A DNA stretch of 64,000 nt from Caldisericales bacterium (GTDB lineage Bacteria; Caldisericota; Caldisericia; JAAYUI01): positions 1-64,000 of the forward strand of contig JAKIZT010000006.1 in NCBI GenBank assembly GCA_022707885.1, read 5' to 3'. Of the stretch, positions 51,389 through 60,282 are shown one piece after another. The notes under the pieces were generated by a model that saw only the letters and a program-made list of their open reading frames with translations, was not told where the DNA came from and searched no databases. Numbering within the stretch: the stretch's first letter is position 1; each line of letters opens with the position of its first letter. The translations under genes were made by a program, and so were the position numbers.

Positions 51389-51796
51389 TTATCTAAATAA
51401 AGATAAAATCCAGTTCCAAAGCATCACAAATGGATTGGGCTTTTTTTGCTCAGTTCTTTCCCTGAATACAAGGTTGGATTGCGACAGGATATTGTTGCCT
51501 TCATCATCCTTGCAGATGTATATCATTTCACCAGGATGAACCATTTGCCACTGCTCCCTAGCCAACCGTTCGTAAACACCCGGATTAATGTCAAGCTCAT
51601 TTTTAGCAGTATTTATGTCGTTTTTAAGTGAACTAATAGATTCATCGAGGGTCTTTGCTTCTGTAAGCAGGTTTGCGACCCTGTAATCAATCTGGGCTAT
51701 TGGCCTTAGCAAAAAATACAACACTGCAAGCACAGCCAGAAAAACCATTATCCTTCCGGTGGCGATAGTAATTTTTTTTGCCTTGCTTTTTGGCAC
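51389..51796 (-). CDS. DivIC/FtsB-like septum formation protein
   Basis: 135 residues: a basic N terminus, one membrane helix (about 14-32), a short coiled coil (about 40-75) and the family's YERLAREQWQMVHPGEMIY motif. Membrane component of the divisome that links FtsL/FtsQ-type partners. GTG 51796 lies seven bases after TTGATT-N16-TAGAAT; the in-frame TTG at 51826 falls in the -35 box. Confidence 0.8.
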   Translation of the reverse strand: MPKSKAKKITIATGRIMVFLAVLAVLYFLLRPIAQIDYRVANLLTEAKTLDESISSLKNDINTAKNELDINPGVYERLAREQWQMVHPGEMIYICKDDEGNNILSQSNLVFRERTEQKKPNPFVMLWNWILSLFR

Positions 51797-51803
51797 AAGA
51801 AAG

Positions 51804-51831
51804 ATTCTAGACCCTGGCCAGGTCAAATCAA
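51804..51831 (-). promoter_or_regulatory. Leaderless promoter of the DivIC-like gene
   Basis: Read leftward: TTGATT (51831-51826), 16 bp, TAGAAT (51809-51804), seven bases to GTG 51796. Confidence 0.6.
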
Positions 51832-51839
51832 GTATTGAG

Positions 51840-51867
51840 TTGACAGGTGCATTTGTGGGCCTATGAT
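51840..51867 (+). promoter_or_regulatory. Leaderless promoter of the cobO-meaB-mcmA2-pckA operon
   Basis: TTGACA (51840-51845), 16 bp, TATGAT (51862-51867), eight bases to ATG 51876. Its -35 box lies eight bp from the divergent -35 box of the DivIC-like gene. Confidence 0.65.
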
Positions 51868-51875
51868 TGGAACCA

Positions 51876-52397
51876 ATGAGCCTTGGAAAAATTCAAGTTT
51901 ACACCGGCTGTGGCAAAGGCAAGACAACGTGTGCCTTCGGGCTGGCGATGAGAGCAAGAGGACACAAAAAAAGTGTCTTGTTTGTCCAATTCATGAAAGG
52001 ATCAGAGGACTACGGTGAGCTTGAATCTTCGCGGGTGCTGGGCATCAAGGTCATGCAATTTGGAAGGCCATCATTTGTCGATCCCAAAAATCCTGACCCT
52101 GTAGATGTCGAGCTCGCGAAAGAAGGACTTTCCTTTCTGAAAAAAGCGGCTACTTCCGGGGAATGGGACATCATAGTTGCCGATGAGATAAACGTCGCCA
52201 TTTATTTTGGCCTGATAAGCCTCGAAGAAACCAGAAAAATGTTGCTTGATAAATATTCTGAAACCGAGATGGTCCTGACTGGAAGGTATGCTCATCAAGA
52301 AATCATTGAAATGGCAGATCTTGTTACTGAAATGAAAGAAATAAAACATTACTTCAATACACAAAATCTTGAGGCGAGGGAAGGCATTGAATACTGA
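51876..52397 (+). CDS. cobO: Cob(I)alamin adenosyltransferase, CobO/BtuR type
   Basis: Makes adenosylcobalamin from cob(I)alamin and ATP. 173 residues with the characteristic P-loop GCGKGKTT (residues 11-18), VQFMKG and the DEIN Walker B-like motif. In this operon it supplies the cofactor of methylmalonyl-CoA mutase. ATG 51876 chosen from the promoter position; an in-frame TTG at 51867 falls in the -10 box. Overlaps meaB by 11 bases. Confidence 0.92.
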   Translation: MSLGKIQVYTGCGKGKTTCAFGLAMRARGHKKSVLFVQFMKGSEDYGELESSRVLGIKVMQFGRPSFVDPKNPDPVDVELAKEGLSFLKKAATSGEWDIIVADEINVAIYFGLISLEETRKMLLDKYSETEMVLTGRYAHQEIIEMADLVTEMKEIKHYFNTQNLEAREGIEY

Positions 52398-53319
52398 AAC
52401 TGTTGAGAGGGCAAAAGCTGGCAATCATCAGGCCCAGGCTGAGATAATAACATATCTTGAAAATGGCAAAAACCCCGAGATTATTTTTGGTGATTCCTAC
52501 CATTGCATTGGCAATGCCCACAGAATCGGCATTACGGGACCACCAGGAGCAGGCAAGAGCACTGTAGTTTCAAAGCTCATAACGGAAGTCAGGAGGACTG
52601 GCTCAAAGTGCGCCGTTGTTGCTTGTGATCCAAGCTCCCCCTACACCCATGGCGCGCTCCTTGGCGACAGGACAAGGATGGTTGATCATTTCACCGATCC
52701 CGGTGTGTTCATCAGATCGATGGCAACAAGGGGCAACCTTGGTGGTCTGGCACCAACAACCTCCATCGTTGCTGACTTCCTGGATTTCTGTGGCTATCCG
52801 GTGATTCTCATAGAAACTGTCGGCGTTGGCCAGACAGAAGTTGATGTTGTCTCAAAAACCGACACGGTTGTCGTGATAATAACACCTGAATCTGGTGATT
52901 CCATACAGATGATGAAAGCCGGGCTCCTTGAGGGCGCAGACATTTTTTGCATCAATAAAACAGACCGGCCTGGTGGTGATGTCATGGAGGCCGATCTGAC
53001 ATTTGGACTTGGTCTGTCATCAAGAGACTGGGCGCCTCCAATAGTTAAAACAATAGCCAAAGAAAGTATTGGTATATCAGAACTCTATACCCAAATAAAA
53101 AAACACATGGAGCATCTGATAAAAAACGACGAGAGAAACAATAAATGTATAGAAAGGTATTTTTCAGAAATAGATTTCTGGCTTGAAAGTTTTGTTTTTG
53201 ACAAAGCACTTGAGCCGGAAAGAAAAAAATATATCCAAAAGTCTTTCGGCGAGGATACCCCACCGTGGACTGTTGCCAAAACTTTATGGAAAAATAAAAT
53301 GGAGGAACCATGGCAATAA
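52387..53319 (+). CDS. meaB: Methylmalonyl-CoA mutase-associated GTPase MeaB
   Basis: 310 residues. A G3E GTPase that protects and reloads adenosylcobalamin mutases: P-loop [35 protein letters not shown] (switch) and NKTDRPG (guanine recognition). TTG start at 52387, six bases after GAGGG. Overlaps the mutase gene by ten bases, as often seen for this chaperone. Confidence 0.93.
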   Translation: MNTETVERAKAGNHQAQAEIITYLENGKNPEIIFGDSYHCIGNAHRIGITGPPGAGKSTVVSKLITEVRRTGSKCAVVACDPSSPYTHGALLGDRTRMVDHFTDPGVFIRSMATRGNLGGLAPTTSIVADFLDFCGYPVILIETVGVGQTEVDVVSKTDTVVVIITPESGDSIQMMKAGLLEGADIFCINKTDRPGGDVMEADLTFGLGLSSRDWAPPIVKTIAKESIGISELYTQIKKHMEHLIKNDERNNKCIERYFSEIDFWLESFVFDKALEPERKKYIQKSFGEDTPPWTVAKTLWKNKMEEPWQ

Positions 53320-53705
53320 AGGTCATAATTGCTAAACCTGGTCTCGACGGCCACGACAGGGGCGCCAAGGTAATCGCCCAAGCTCTTCGCAATGCCGGGA
53401 TGGAGGTTGTTTACACCGGTCTTCACCAGACACCTGAAATGATCATAAGAGCGGCAATACAGGAAGATGTTGATGTCATAGGTGTATCAATCCTTTCCGG
53501 CGCTCACATGTCCATTGTGCCAAGAATCATTGAAAAGATGAAAGAAAACGGCATTTGGGGCAAACCGCTTTTCGTGGGTGGAATCATACCCGCCGATGAT
53601 GCCGAGGAATTGAAGAAAATTGGTGTTTCGGCAGTTTTTGGCCCTGGAACGCCAACCTCAAAAGTAGTCGAATTCATCAATTCTGTTGTGAAAGACAAAA
53701 AATAG
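53310..53705 (+). CDS. mcmA2: Methylmalonyl-CoA mutase B12-binding subunit
   Basis: 131 residues forming the stand-alone cobalamin domain, with DGHDRG (His15 is the lower cobalt ligand), SILSGAHM and VGGIIPADD. The catalytic TIM-barrel subunit is not encoded in this window and must lie elsewhere. Isomerises methylmalonyl-CoA and succinyl-CoA with that partner. Confidence 0.92.
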   Translation: MAIKVIIAKPGLDGHDRGAKVIAQALRNAGMEVVYTGLHQTPEMIIRAAIQEDVDVIGVSILSGAHMSIVPRIIEKMKENGIWGKPLFVGGIIPADDAEELKKIGVSAVFGPGTPTSKVVEFINSVVKDKK

Positions 53706-53719
53706 ATTTAGGAGGAACG

Positions 53720-55204
53720 ATGGACATTTTTACTAAACCCCTTCAAGTGGGGCATCTAATTGCCGGACTGGGTCCGGACGAGCTGAGGGAAATGGCCAGG
53801 AAAGATGAGAGAACCACCGAATTCGGTTCCGCTTCCTATGTTACAAAAATCAGGAACAGGTCGGCAAAATTCACTGAAATAGTTGGAATTGAGCCAACCA
53901 AATCTCAGGTGGAGACCATCCTGAAAGTAAGAGAGTATCTTAAAGACAAGGAAGTCATCTATACCGAGCGAACGATGTGCCAGACACCAGGTTATCAGAT
54001 TCCATGCAGGCTCTATATCACAAAACCATACGCCAGAATCCCATATATGTGGCAGAATCTGCTCTTCCCGCCAACAAAACTCGATCGTCCTTTCCTTACA
54101 ACAATTGATGTCCCGGAATGGCCTGAAAGAAAGGTCATAGTAAACGCGCTTGACGGCGTGACCTATGTTTTGGGGACAGATTACTTTGGAGAGGTCAAAA
54201 AATCGTTCCTAAGGATGACAATGTATCGCGGCAAGCAGGATGGTGGACTTGGTCTCCATGCAGGCTCAAAGATGATCAAGGTCAAAGACGTCAACGGGAA
54301 GCTCGTCGAAAAGGGAATAATCCTCTTCGGTCTTTCTGGAACAGGCAAAACAACCCTCACTTGCCATCACCATTTCCTTGAGGGTGAAGAGGGTGTGGCA
54401 ATACGCCAGGATGACGTCGTAATTATTTATCCAGACACAAAGTGTGTTGGAACGGAAAAAAACTTCTACATCAAAACAGAAGGTCTTGAGCCGGTTGGCC
54501 AGCCCGTCCTTTACAACGCGGCCGTAGCAAAAACTGCTGTCCTGGAAAACGTTCATGTCGCGGAAAACGGCAAAGTCGATTTCCTCAGCTACGAAGACGT
54601 AGGGACAAATGGAAGAGCAGTCGTGCAACGCTCTGACATAAAATTCACAGACAACAGCATCGATATTCCAAAAACCGACATGGTAGTCTTCATCACCCGC
54701 AGGGACGACATTGTCCCTCCGGTGGCAAAGCTGTCTCCAGAACAGGCAGCAGCCTTCTTCATGCTTGGCGAATCAATCGAAACATCGGCCGGAGACCCAA
54801 CAAAAGCTGGCCAGTCAAAGCGCGAAGTCGGGACAAACCCATTTATTGTCGGACCACTCGATGATGAAGGCAACTATATCATGGACCTTCTCAGAAAAAA
54901 CCCTCACATGGAATGCTTCCTTCTCAACACTGGCAAGATTGGCAACAAAGAGAAGATCAGAATACCGGACTCGGTTGGAATTCTCAAGCAGATCGCAAGA
55001 GGCGCTGTAAAGTGGCGCAAGGACGATTATTGGGGATATGAAGTTCTTTCAGAGTGCGAAGGTGTTGATATAAACAGGCTTGATCCAAGAAACTATTTCA
55101 CACCTGAAGAGCTGAAGGCAAAGAACGACTCTCTCAGAAAAGAGCGCAGGGCCTGGCTCGACCAGTTTCTTTCCCTTGATCCGGACATCCAGAAGGTGAT
55201 CTAG
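53720..55204 (+). CDS. pckA: Phosphoenolpyruvate carboxykinase, ATP type, divergent
   Basis: 494 residues, somewhat shorter than typical ATP-type enzymes (about 530). The P-loop LFGLSGTGKTTL, the preceding YFGEVKKSFLRM block and LENVHV are recognisable, while the region after the P-loop (DDVVIIYPDTKCVGTEKN) departs from the common GDDEHGW-type motif. Interconverts oxaloacetate and PEP. Sharing an operon with B12 genes suggests a route between succinyl-CoA/C4 acids and PEP. AGGAGG precedes the ATG. Confidence 0.85.
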   Translation: MDIFTKPLQVGHLIAGLGPDELREMARKDERTTEFGSASYVTKIRNRSAKFTEIVGIEPTKSQVETILKVREYLKDKEVIYTERTMCQTPGYQIPCRLYITKPYARIPYMWQNLLFPPTKLDRPFLTTIDVPEWPERKVIVNALDGVTYVLGTDYFGEVKKSFLRMTMYRGKQDGGLGLHAGSKMIKVKDVNGKLVEKGIILFGLSGTGKTTLTCHHHFLEGEEGVAIRQDDVVIIYPDTKCVGTEKNFYIKTEGLEPVGQPVLYNAAVAKTAVLENVHVAENGKVDFLSYEDVGTNGRAVVQRSDIKFTDNSIDIPKTDMVVFITRRDDIVPPVAKLSPEQAAAFFMLGESIETSAGDPTKAGQSKREVGTNPFIVGPLDDEGNYIMDLLRKNPHMECFLLNTGKIGNKEKIRIPDSVGILKQIARGAVKWRKDDYWGYEVLSECEGVDINRLDPRNYFTPEELKAKNDSLRKERRAWLDQFLSLDPDIQKVI

Positions 55205-55545
55205 TCCATTTCAGACAAGACCATTGCGGCCTTAAATAGCGCCTCCTTCTTGTCGGCGCTTAACGTGGGGTCCTCGAGCGCAAGTTGCTCGAGGACCTTT
55301 TTTGTTCTGGAGAGATCAAACCCTTCTGATGTTTTATACTGCGTCTGAACGCATGTTTTTATGAGAAATTCAGATGGAAGATCAAGGTTTTCAGCCATCC
55401 CCAGAAGAACGTCCTGCCTTGGCTTGACCAGATCGTTACATATCCGGTAAACACTCATAGAAGAAAGGCCCAGCTTTGATGCAAGCCAGGCCTGTGTTTT
55501 ACCTTTGCGGACCAATGCTGTTTTTATAATCACTCCCAATGTCAT
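55201..55545 (-). CDS. XRE-family regulator with palindromic promoter
   Basis: 114 residues with a Cro/C1-type helix-turn-helix (about 1-60: TQAWLASKLGLSSMSVYRICN). ATG 55545 lies seven bases after TAAAAT, the -10 of a near-consensus promoter (TTGACA-N16-TAAAAT); an in-frame ATG at 55569 lies upstream of that transcript. A perfect 16-bp inverted repeat covers the promoter and start codon, so negative autoregulation is likely. Its 3' end overlaps pckA by four bases. Confidence 0.8.
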   Translation of the reverse strand: MTLGVIIKTALVRKGKTQAWLASKLGLSSMSVYRICNDLVKPRQDVLLGMAENLDLPSEFLIKTCVQTQYKTSEGFDLSRTKKVLEQLALEDPTLSADKKEALFKAAMVLSEMD

Positions 55546-55580
55546 GTCACACATTTTATTGTGTGACATGACATTGTCAA
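55537..55580 (-). promoter_or_regulatory. Autoregulated leaderless promoter inside a 40-bp palindrome
   Basis: CAATGTCATGTCACAC (55537-55552) and its exact reverse complement (55561-55576) flank 8 bp that contain the -10 box; the -35 box TTGACA (55580-55575) overlaps the outer edge. A bound dimer would block polymerase completely. Confidence 0.7.
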
Positions 55581-55607
55581 ACGGTTTTTTGTCGCTTTTA
55601 GACTATT

Positions 55608-58600
55608 TTACTTCCCCAGGTAGCTCACTATCCTCTTGAAAAGGTCCTGGCTTTCCTTGGTGTCTGCATACATATTTTCAAAACCGAACGGAATTACAAG
55701 CGTCTTTTGTTTGTCGGTTCCAACCCTCACTCCGGCCGATGCCCCGCCAAGATAATCAAAGCAGGACACTCCGGAACCAACAGGCTTCATCGATGGCGCA
55801 ACCGAAAGAAGCCCCATTCTAAGGAACGGATGATAGAGGGAGAATATCAGGCCATCGCCAATCGGGTCACCTTTCACACCTTTGACAGCGTAGATGCTGG
55901 TATTGGATTCGAGCAATTCAAATCCAAGTGTTTTTGCAAGCTCGGGCCTTGAGCTGATTGCCTGCGGTACATTCTGGCCTATTATCGCTATTGAACCACC
56001 TTCATTGACGTATCTTGCAAGGTTGTCCAGCCACCATGAGGCTCCTATCTCATCATTGAAGCCACAATACCAGATTATCTTGCTGAACTGCTGCATGTCT
56101 TCATAATCCACAATATTGCCCGGAGGCACTATAATGTTGTCAAAGTCAGTTCCAGAACCTCTTGCAACCCTCTCATATATCTGGGCAATTCCTGCAAAAC
56201 TCCTCGTGTCCCAGCTTGGAGCTATCTGCTGGAACAGCGCAACGGCTCTCTTCGGTTTCTCCATTTTGACCTTGAGATCTTCGGCATTATCAAGGATGTC
56301 CATCCAGTAATTCAGATAGCCTTTTTTGAAGATCTTGAGTGAATATTTGTACTTTGGCAGGGTCAGCGAGAAATTGCCAGCATCGTCCGTTGAATACTGC
56401 TTTGTTTCAAAACCTGTGATCTTGAAATCGCATTTCATCGGTGTTCCAGTTGCTGAATCAACAACTTTTCCAGAGATCTTTACTGAAGTTGGGTTTGAGA
56501 GGCCAAGGCTTATCCTGGTTGTTTTTCCTGGCGTGACAGTGGCCGTGAAGCTCTGCTCCGCAAAACCAAACGGGACAACTTTCAAGGAAATCTTGCCCTG
56601 TGGCAGATATGAGAGAACCAGATGACCTTCGTCATTTGTTTCAACATCGCCGATGCCATCTATCTTTGCTTTTGCATAAACAGGATTGCCCTTGTCGTCC
56701 TCGAAAGTAATATCGACACCACCAAAACTGGTGAACCATTTTTCGACCCTGGAGAGCAACATCTGCCTGGCTTCTTTGCTATTGATTCCTTCAAAACCAA
56801 ACGCAAGGAAGATCGAAAGGAAGTTTTGGGTCTGGAGTTTTAGGCCGGTATAGCCGAGATCTGCAGGCGAAGTTTCCTTTGGGCCAAGGTAATACATGAA
56901 AGGCTTGGCATTTCCCTTGTTTACAACAAAGCCATCCGCACCAAGCTGGTTGGATGCACCATCACCGCCGCTAAACGAGAAGACAAGACCATCGCCTATG
57001 TCATCGTCCTTCACACCCATCATTGTTGTAAGCGGTGTCGGTGAATTTTTAAGGATAACGCCATAATTATCCGTGAAGAACGAGTTGTCCCTTCTGTAGC
57101 TTTCAAAGTAGAGAAGATTGGAGCCCGAAATAAGGAGTTTTCCACCTTCCCCAAGGTAATCCTCAAGGATCTCGACATCTTCAGAATAAAGGCCATTCTC
57201 GCCGGCAAACCAGTACACCCTGTCGAACATCTTCATTTGATCGCTTGTGAGATCAAACTTGTATGGATTGACCGGGCAATACTTTATTCCCATCTCATCA
57301 AAAGCCCTGAAACAGTACTTGTCAAACCTTCTGCTGTAATACTGGCTTGGGGTGGTATACTGCAATGCGACAACGAGCACATCTGCTTTCTCAAGCTGTA
57401 TTTTCTTTGGCAGGTCTTTTGAGAAATCAATCTTTATGGTTTTTGGCACATAGCCAATGGACCAGAATTCAACATCATACTCGTCCGTTGGAACCTCTGT
57501 GTCAAAACTTCCATTTTCATCGCTATCGACGCTGAAGCTAGTTCCATTAATTCTCATCTGCCCGACATTTGCAGGATTTCCATCTGCACCGTACATTGTT
57601 GCCTTGAAAGAAGTTTTTGGCAGTTCAGACATTTCATAGCTTATGGAAGACGATTTTCCTGCAACAACATTGACTTCCTGTGCGAGCTTTTTAAATCCAA
57701 AAGAACTCAGTTCTATGTTTGTTTTTCCAGGTGGAAGGTGGAGTGCGAAGCTCTTGTCCACTCTGTAATGATTGTCGCCGATTACAAGGTTTGCCACTTT
57801 TTTGTCCGGAAGGTTGATGCCAACCTGTACTTTTCCGGTTTTCTTGAGATAGTCAAGCGCAGCCTTTGGATTGATTGCGCCAGTACCATATCTGGTGTCC
57901 CATCCTTTTGAGCCCAGATCATCAGCTGTCGCCTTGATTGCCATCCTCAAATCAATGGCTGAATAGGACTTGTCGGTTGACATGAGCAATGCACAAACGC
58001 CAGCCACATGGGGGGTAGCCATTGATGTTCCGCTTGCTATTGCATACTTGCCCTTTGGGAAGGTTGAATATATTGAAACACCAGGTGCAGACACATCTGG
58101 TTTTATGACCGATTCGTGGTATGGCTCTATTTCCCAGTCGATTTTGTTGCCGCTTGAGAAACTCGCTGGCTGGCGATTCTTGTCATAAGCACCAACAGAT
58201 GTTACTGATGGTATGTTGCCTGGTGAACCAGTCGAGCCATCTCCGCTGTTACCGATCGAGGCGACAAGAAGAATACCCTTTCTTTCAAATGCATCCGTAG
58301 CAGCAACCATGTCTTCATCTGGAATTGAACCGCCAAGAGACATTGAAACCACCCTTGGAGCATCATCGGTGTTTGGATCCCCGTCCGGGTCAATGATCCA
58401 TTCCATGCCGCCGATGACCTGTGCAAGCGTTCCGTTTCCACCAGGGATTACAGAACCAACTATGAGCTCGCAGTCAGGGGCAACGCCAACGCCGTCCTGG
58501 CCACTCTTCCCACCAGCGATTATTCCAGCACAATGGGTGCCATGTCCGACCCTGTCAAAGGGTTCTGTCACATCTGGAACGATCTTGCCAGATGTATCGA

Positions 58601-59141
58601 ATGTTGCGAATTTTGTTACTTTTCCGGCCAGCTCTGGATGTTTTGCATCAACGCCAGTGTCAAGCAAACCAACCTTGACGCCCTGGCCCCTGATGCCCTG
58701 CTTCCAGAGGTCCTTGACTTTCAGGTCGTCGAGACCCCAATTGACTTTTGTATTCTTTGTATCAGCCATTTTGATGTCGGGTGCTTTTATGGAATAATTC
58801 TCCTGAACCCTTAGTGTTTCAGGCATGGATGCGATGGTTTTGAGGGCCTGGCTGGTTGCGCTGACATAATAGCAGGACATGGACTTGAATGGTTCAAATC
58901 TCAGCAGGCCTTCATTCTGACCCATTCTCTCCAATGATTTGTCTATTGGTGTCGATGTCCACACCATGGCATCTATTGGATCATCGATTGATCCTTCACC
59001 CATCTGTGCAATGATGCCTGGTGAAACATAGGCCATTCTCGACTGGTGGGCCGGATCGGATTTTTGCAAGGCAAAACCAACATTGCCAAACGATACCAGG
59101 ACCATCAGCAATGCTAGTGTCAAAGTCAAATATTTTTTCAT
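55608..59141 (-). CDS. Large secreted subtilisin-like (S8) serine protease
   Basis: 1177 residues. Signal peptide (about 1-25), a pro-domain-like region (about 35-140), and an S8 catalytic domain with Asp161 in LLDTGVD, His200 in GHGTHCAG, SIGNSGDG near the oxyanion asparagine, and Ser373 in GTSMATPHVAG. The long C-terminal part contains several beta-sandwich, carboxypeptidase-regulatory-like units (about 500-570, 790-850 and 865-940) alternating with two regions that look like Rossmann/GATase-like folds (about 575-780 and 960-1177). Exported, probably feeding peptides to the cell. AAGGAG precedes the ATG. Confidence 0.88.
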   Translation of the reverse strand: MKKYLTLTLALLMVLVSFGNVGFALQKSDPAHQSRMAYVSPGIIAQMGEGSIDDPIDAMVWTSTPIDKSLERMGQNEGLLRFEPFKSMSCYYVSATSQALKTIASMPETLRVQENYSIKAPDIKMADTKNTKVNWGLDDLKVKDLWKQGIRGQGVKVGLLDTGVDAKHPELAGKVTKFATFDTSGKIVPDVTEPFDRVGHGTHCAGIIAGGKSGQDGVGVAPDCELIVGSVIPGGNGTLAQVIGGMEWIIDPDGDPNTDDAPRVVSMSLGGSIPDEDMVAATDAFERKGILLVASIGNSGDGSTGSPGNIPSVTSVGAYDKNRQPASFSSGNKIDWEIEPYHESVIKPDVSAPGVSIYSTFPKGKYAIASGTSMATPHVAGVCALLMSTDKSYSAIDLRMAIKATADDLGSKGWDTRYGTGAINPKAALDYLKKTGKVQVGINLPDKKVANLVIGDNHYRVDKSFALHLPPGKTNIELSSFGFKKLAQEVNVVAGKSSSISYEMSELPKTSFKATMYGADGNPANVGQMRINGTSFSVDSDENGSFDTEVPTDEYDVEFWSIGYVPKTIKIDFSKDLPKKIQLEKADVLVVALQYTTPSQYYSRRFDKYCFRAFDEMGIKYCPVNPYKFDLTSDQMKMFDRVYWFAGENGLYSEDVEILEDYLGEGGKLLISGSNLLYFESYRRDNSFFTDNYGVILKNSPTPLTTMMGVKDDDIGDGLVFSFSGGDGASNQLGADGFVVNKGNAKPFMYYLGPKETSPADLGYTGLKLQTQNFLSIFLAFGFEGINSKEARQMLLSRVEKWFTSFGGVDITFEDDKGNPVYAKAKIDGIGDVETNDEGHLVLSYLPQGKISLKVVPFGFAEQSFTATVTPGKTTRISLGLSNPTSVKISGKVVDSATGTPMKCDFKITGFETKQYSTDDAGNFSLTLPKYKYSLKIFKKGYLNYWMDILDNAEDLKVKMEKPKRAVALFQQIAPSWDTRSFAGIAQIYERVARGSGTDFDNIIVPPGNIVDYEDMQQFSKIIWYCGFNDEIGASWWLDNLARYVNEGGSIAIIGQNVPQAISSRPELAKTLGFELLESNTSIYAVKGVKGDPIGDGLIFSLYHPFLRMGLLSVAPSMKPVGSGVSCFDYLGGASAGVRVGTDKQKTLVIPFGFENMYADTKESQDLFKRIVSYLGK

Positions 59142-59193
59142 CTAATCACTCCTTTTCGGATCATTATTTTACAACGCATGGATTTCGTTCTGG

Positions 59194-60282
59194 CTAAACT
59201 TTGAGGGCAAAAAGGTTTTGTGATAATTTGCCCAGAAGCATATCAAGCCCCCTTCTTTCAAGGGCTGAAACAAAAACTACGTCATCAAGATGACTTGATA
59301 TTTCTTTTTGTTTTTCTTCGGATACAAGGTCGCTCTTGTTTGCAACATACAGCATTGGGATGTTGCTTGCTCCAAGATCATCGAGGATGCCTTGTGCCAC
59401 TTCGATGTGACGTTCCCAGTCAGGATTTGTGGCATCAAACACATGCAGTATGACATCTGAAGACAGCACCTCTTCAAGTGTTGACCTGAATGCTGCAACG
59501 AGATCGACAGGAAGGTTTCTTATGAAACCAACGGTGTCTGCAAACAATATTTTTTGCCCCTCATAAATTCTCGCCCTGACAGTTGTGTCAAGTGTTGAGA
59601 AGAGCTTGTTCTGCGTGAGGACATTTGCCCCAGTGAGACTGTTCAGGAGTGTTGACTTGCCAGCATTGGTATATCCAACAAGTGAAACCAGCGGAACATC
59701 ACTCTTTTCGCGCCTTCTGGACTTTATTTCCCTATGTCTGGCCACCAGTTCTATCTTCTTCTCGAGTACCCTGATTCTGGAGCGGATCTGCCTTCTTGCG
59801 ATATCTATTGCCCTTTCACCGGCACCTCTAAGGTATGCTGAACCTCCACCACCCGTTTGCTGGTCATAGGCAAGGTTTCTGCCAGACAGCCTGGGGAGTT
59901 TGTATTTAAGAAGCGCAAGCTCAACCTGAAGTTTTCCTTCGGATGTGGTTGCGTGCTTTGAGAACACTTCAATTATCAAGCCATGCCTGTCGAGGACCGG
60001 CCTTCCCCATGACTCCTCCAGGTTTCTGCACTGGAGTGGCGAGAGCTCAAAATCAACAAGGACCCTCTCCGGGTTTAGGGATGCAATTTCTTGCGCCAGT
60101 TCTTCAACTTTGCCCTTGCCCAGAAGGTGTGAATGGGTGGGTTCCCTGATTACCTGAAAACCTTTTCCAACTATTTCCATGTCCAGCGTCCTGGCAAGCT
60201 GCATCAGTTCGCTAAACGATTCAAGGGCCTCGTGCTGATCATCTTTATTCATTCTGAGACCCACTATAAAAACCTTGCTCAA
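59194..60282 (-). CDS. hflX: GTPase HflX
   Basis: 362 residues: N-terminal HflX domain (GKGKVEELA and VDFELSPLQCRNLE), the glycine-rich TGGGGSAYLRGAGE segment and a G domain with GYTNAGKST, DTVGFI and NKSD. Splits or rescues stalled ribosomes. TTG start at 60282, overlapping the ispG stop by four bases. Confidence 0.93.
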   Translation of the reverse strand: MSKVFIVGLRMNKDDQHEALESFSELMQLARTLDMEIVGKGFQVIREPTHSHLLGKGKVEELAQEIASLNPERVLVDFELSPLQCRNLEESWGRPVLDRHGLIIEVFSKHATTSEGKLQVELALLKYKLPRLSGRNLAYDQQTGGGGSAYLRGAGERAIDIARRQIRSRIRVLEKKIELVARHREIKSRRREKSDVPLVSLVGYTNAGKSTLLNSLTGANVLTQNKLFSTLDTTVRARIYEGQKILFADTVGFIRNLPVDLVAAFRSTLEEVLSSDVILHVFDATNPDWERHIEVAQGILDDLGASNIPMLYVANKSDLVSEEKQKEISSHLDDVVFVSALERRGLDMLLGKLSQNLFALKV

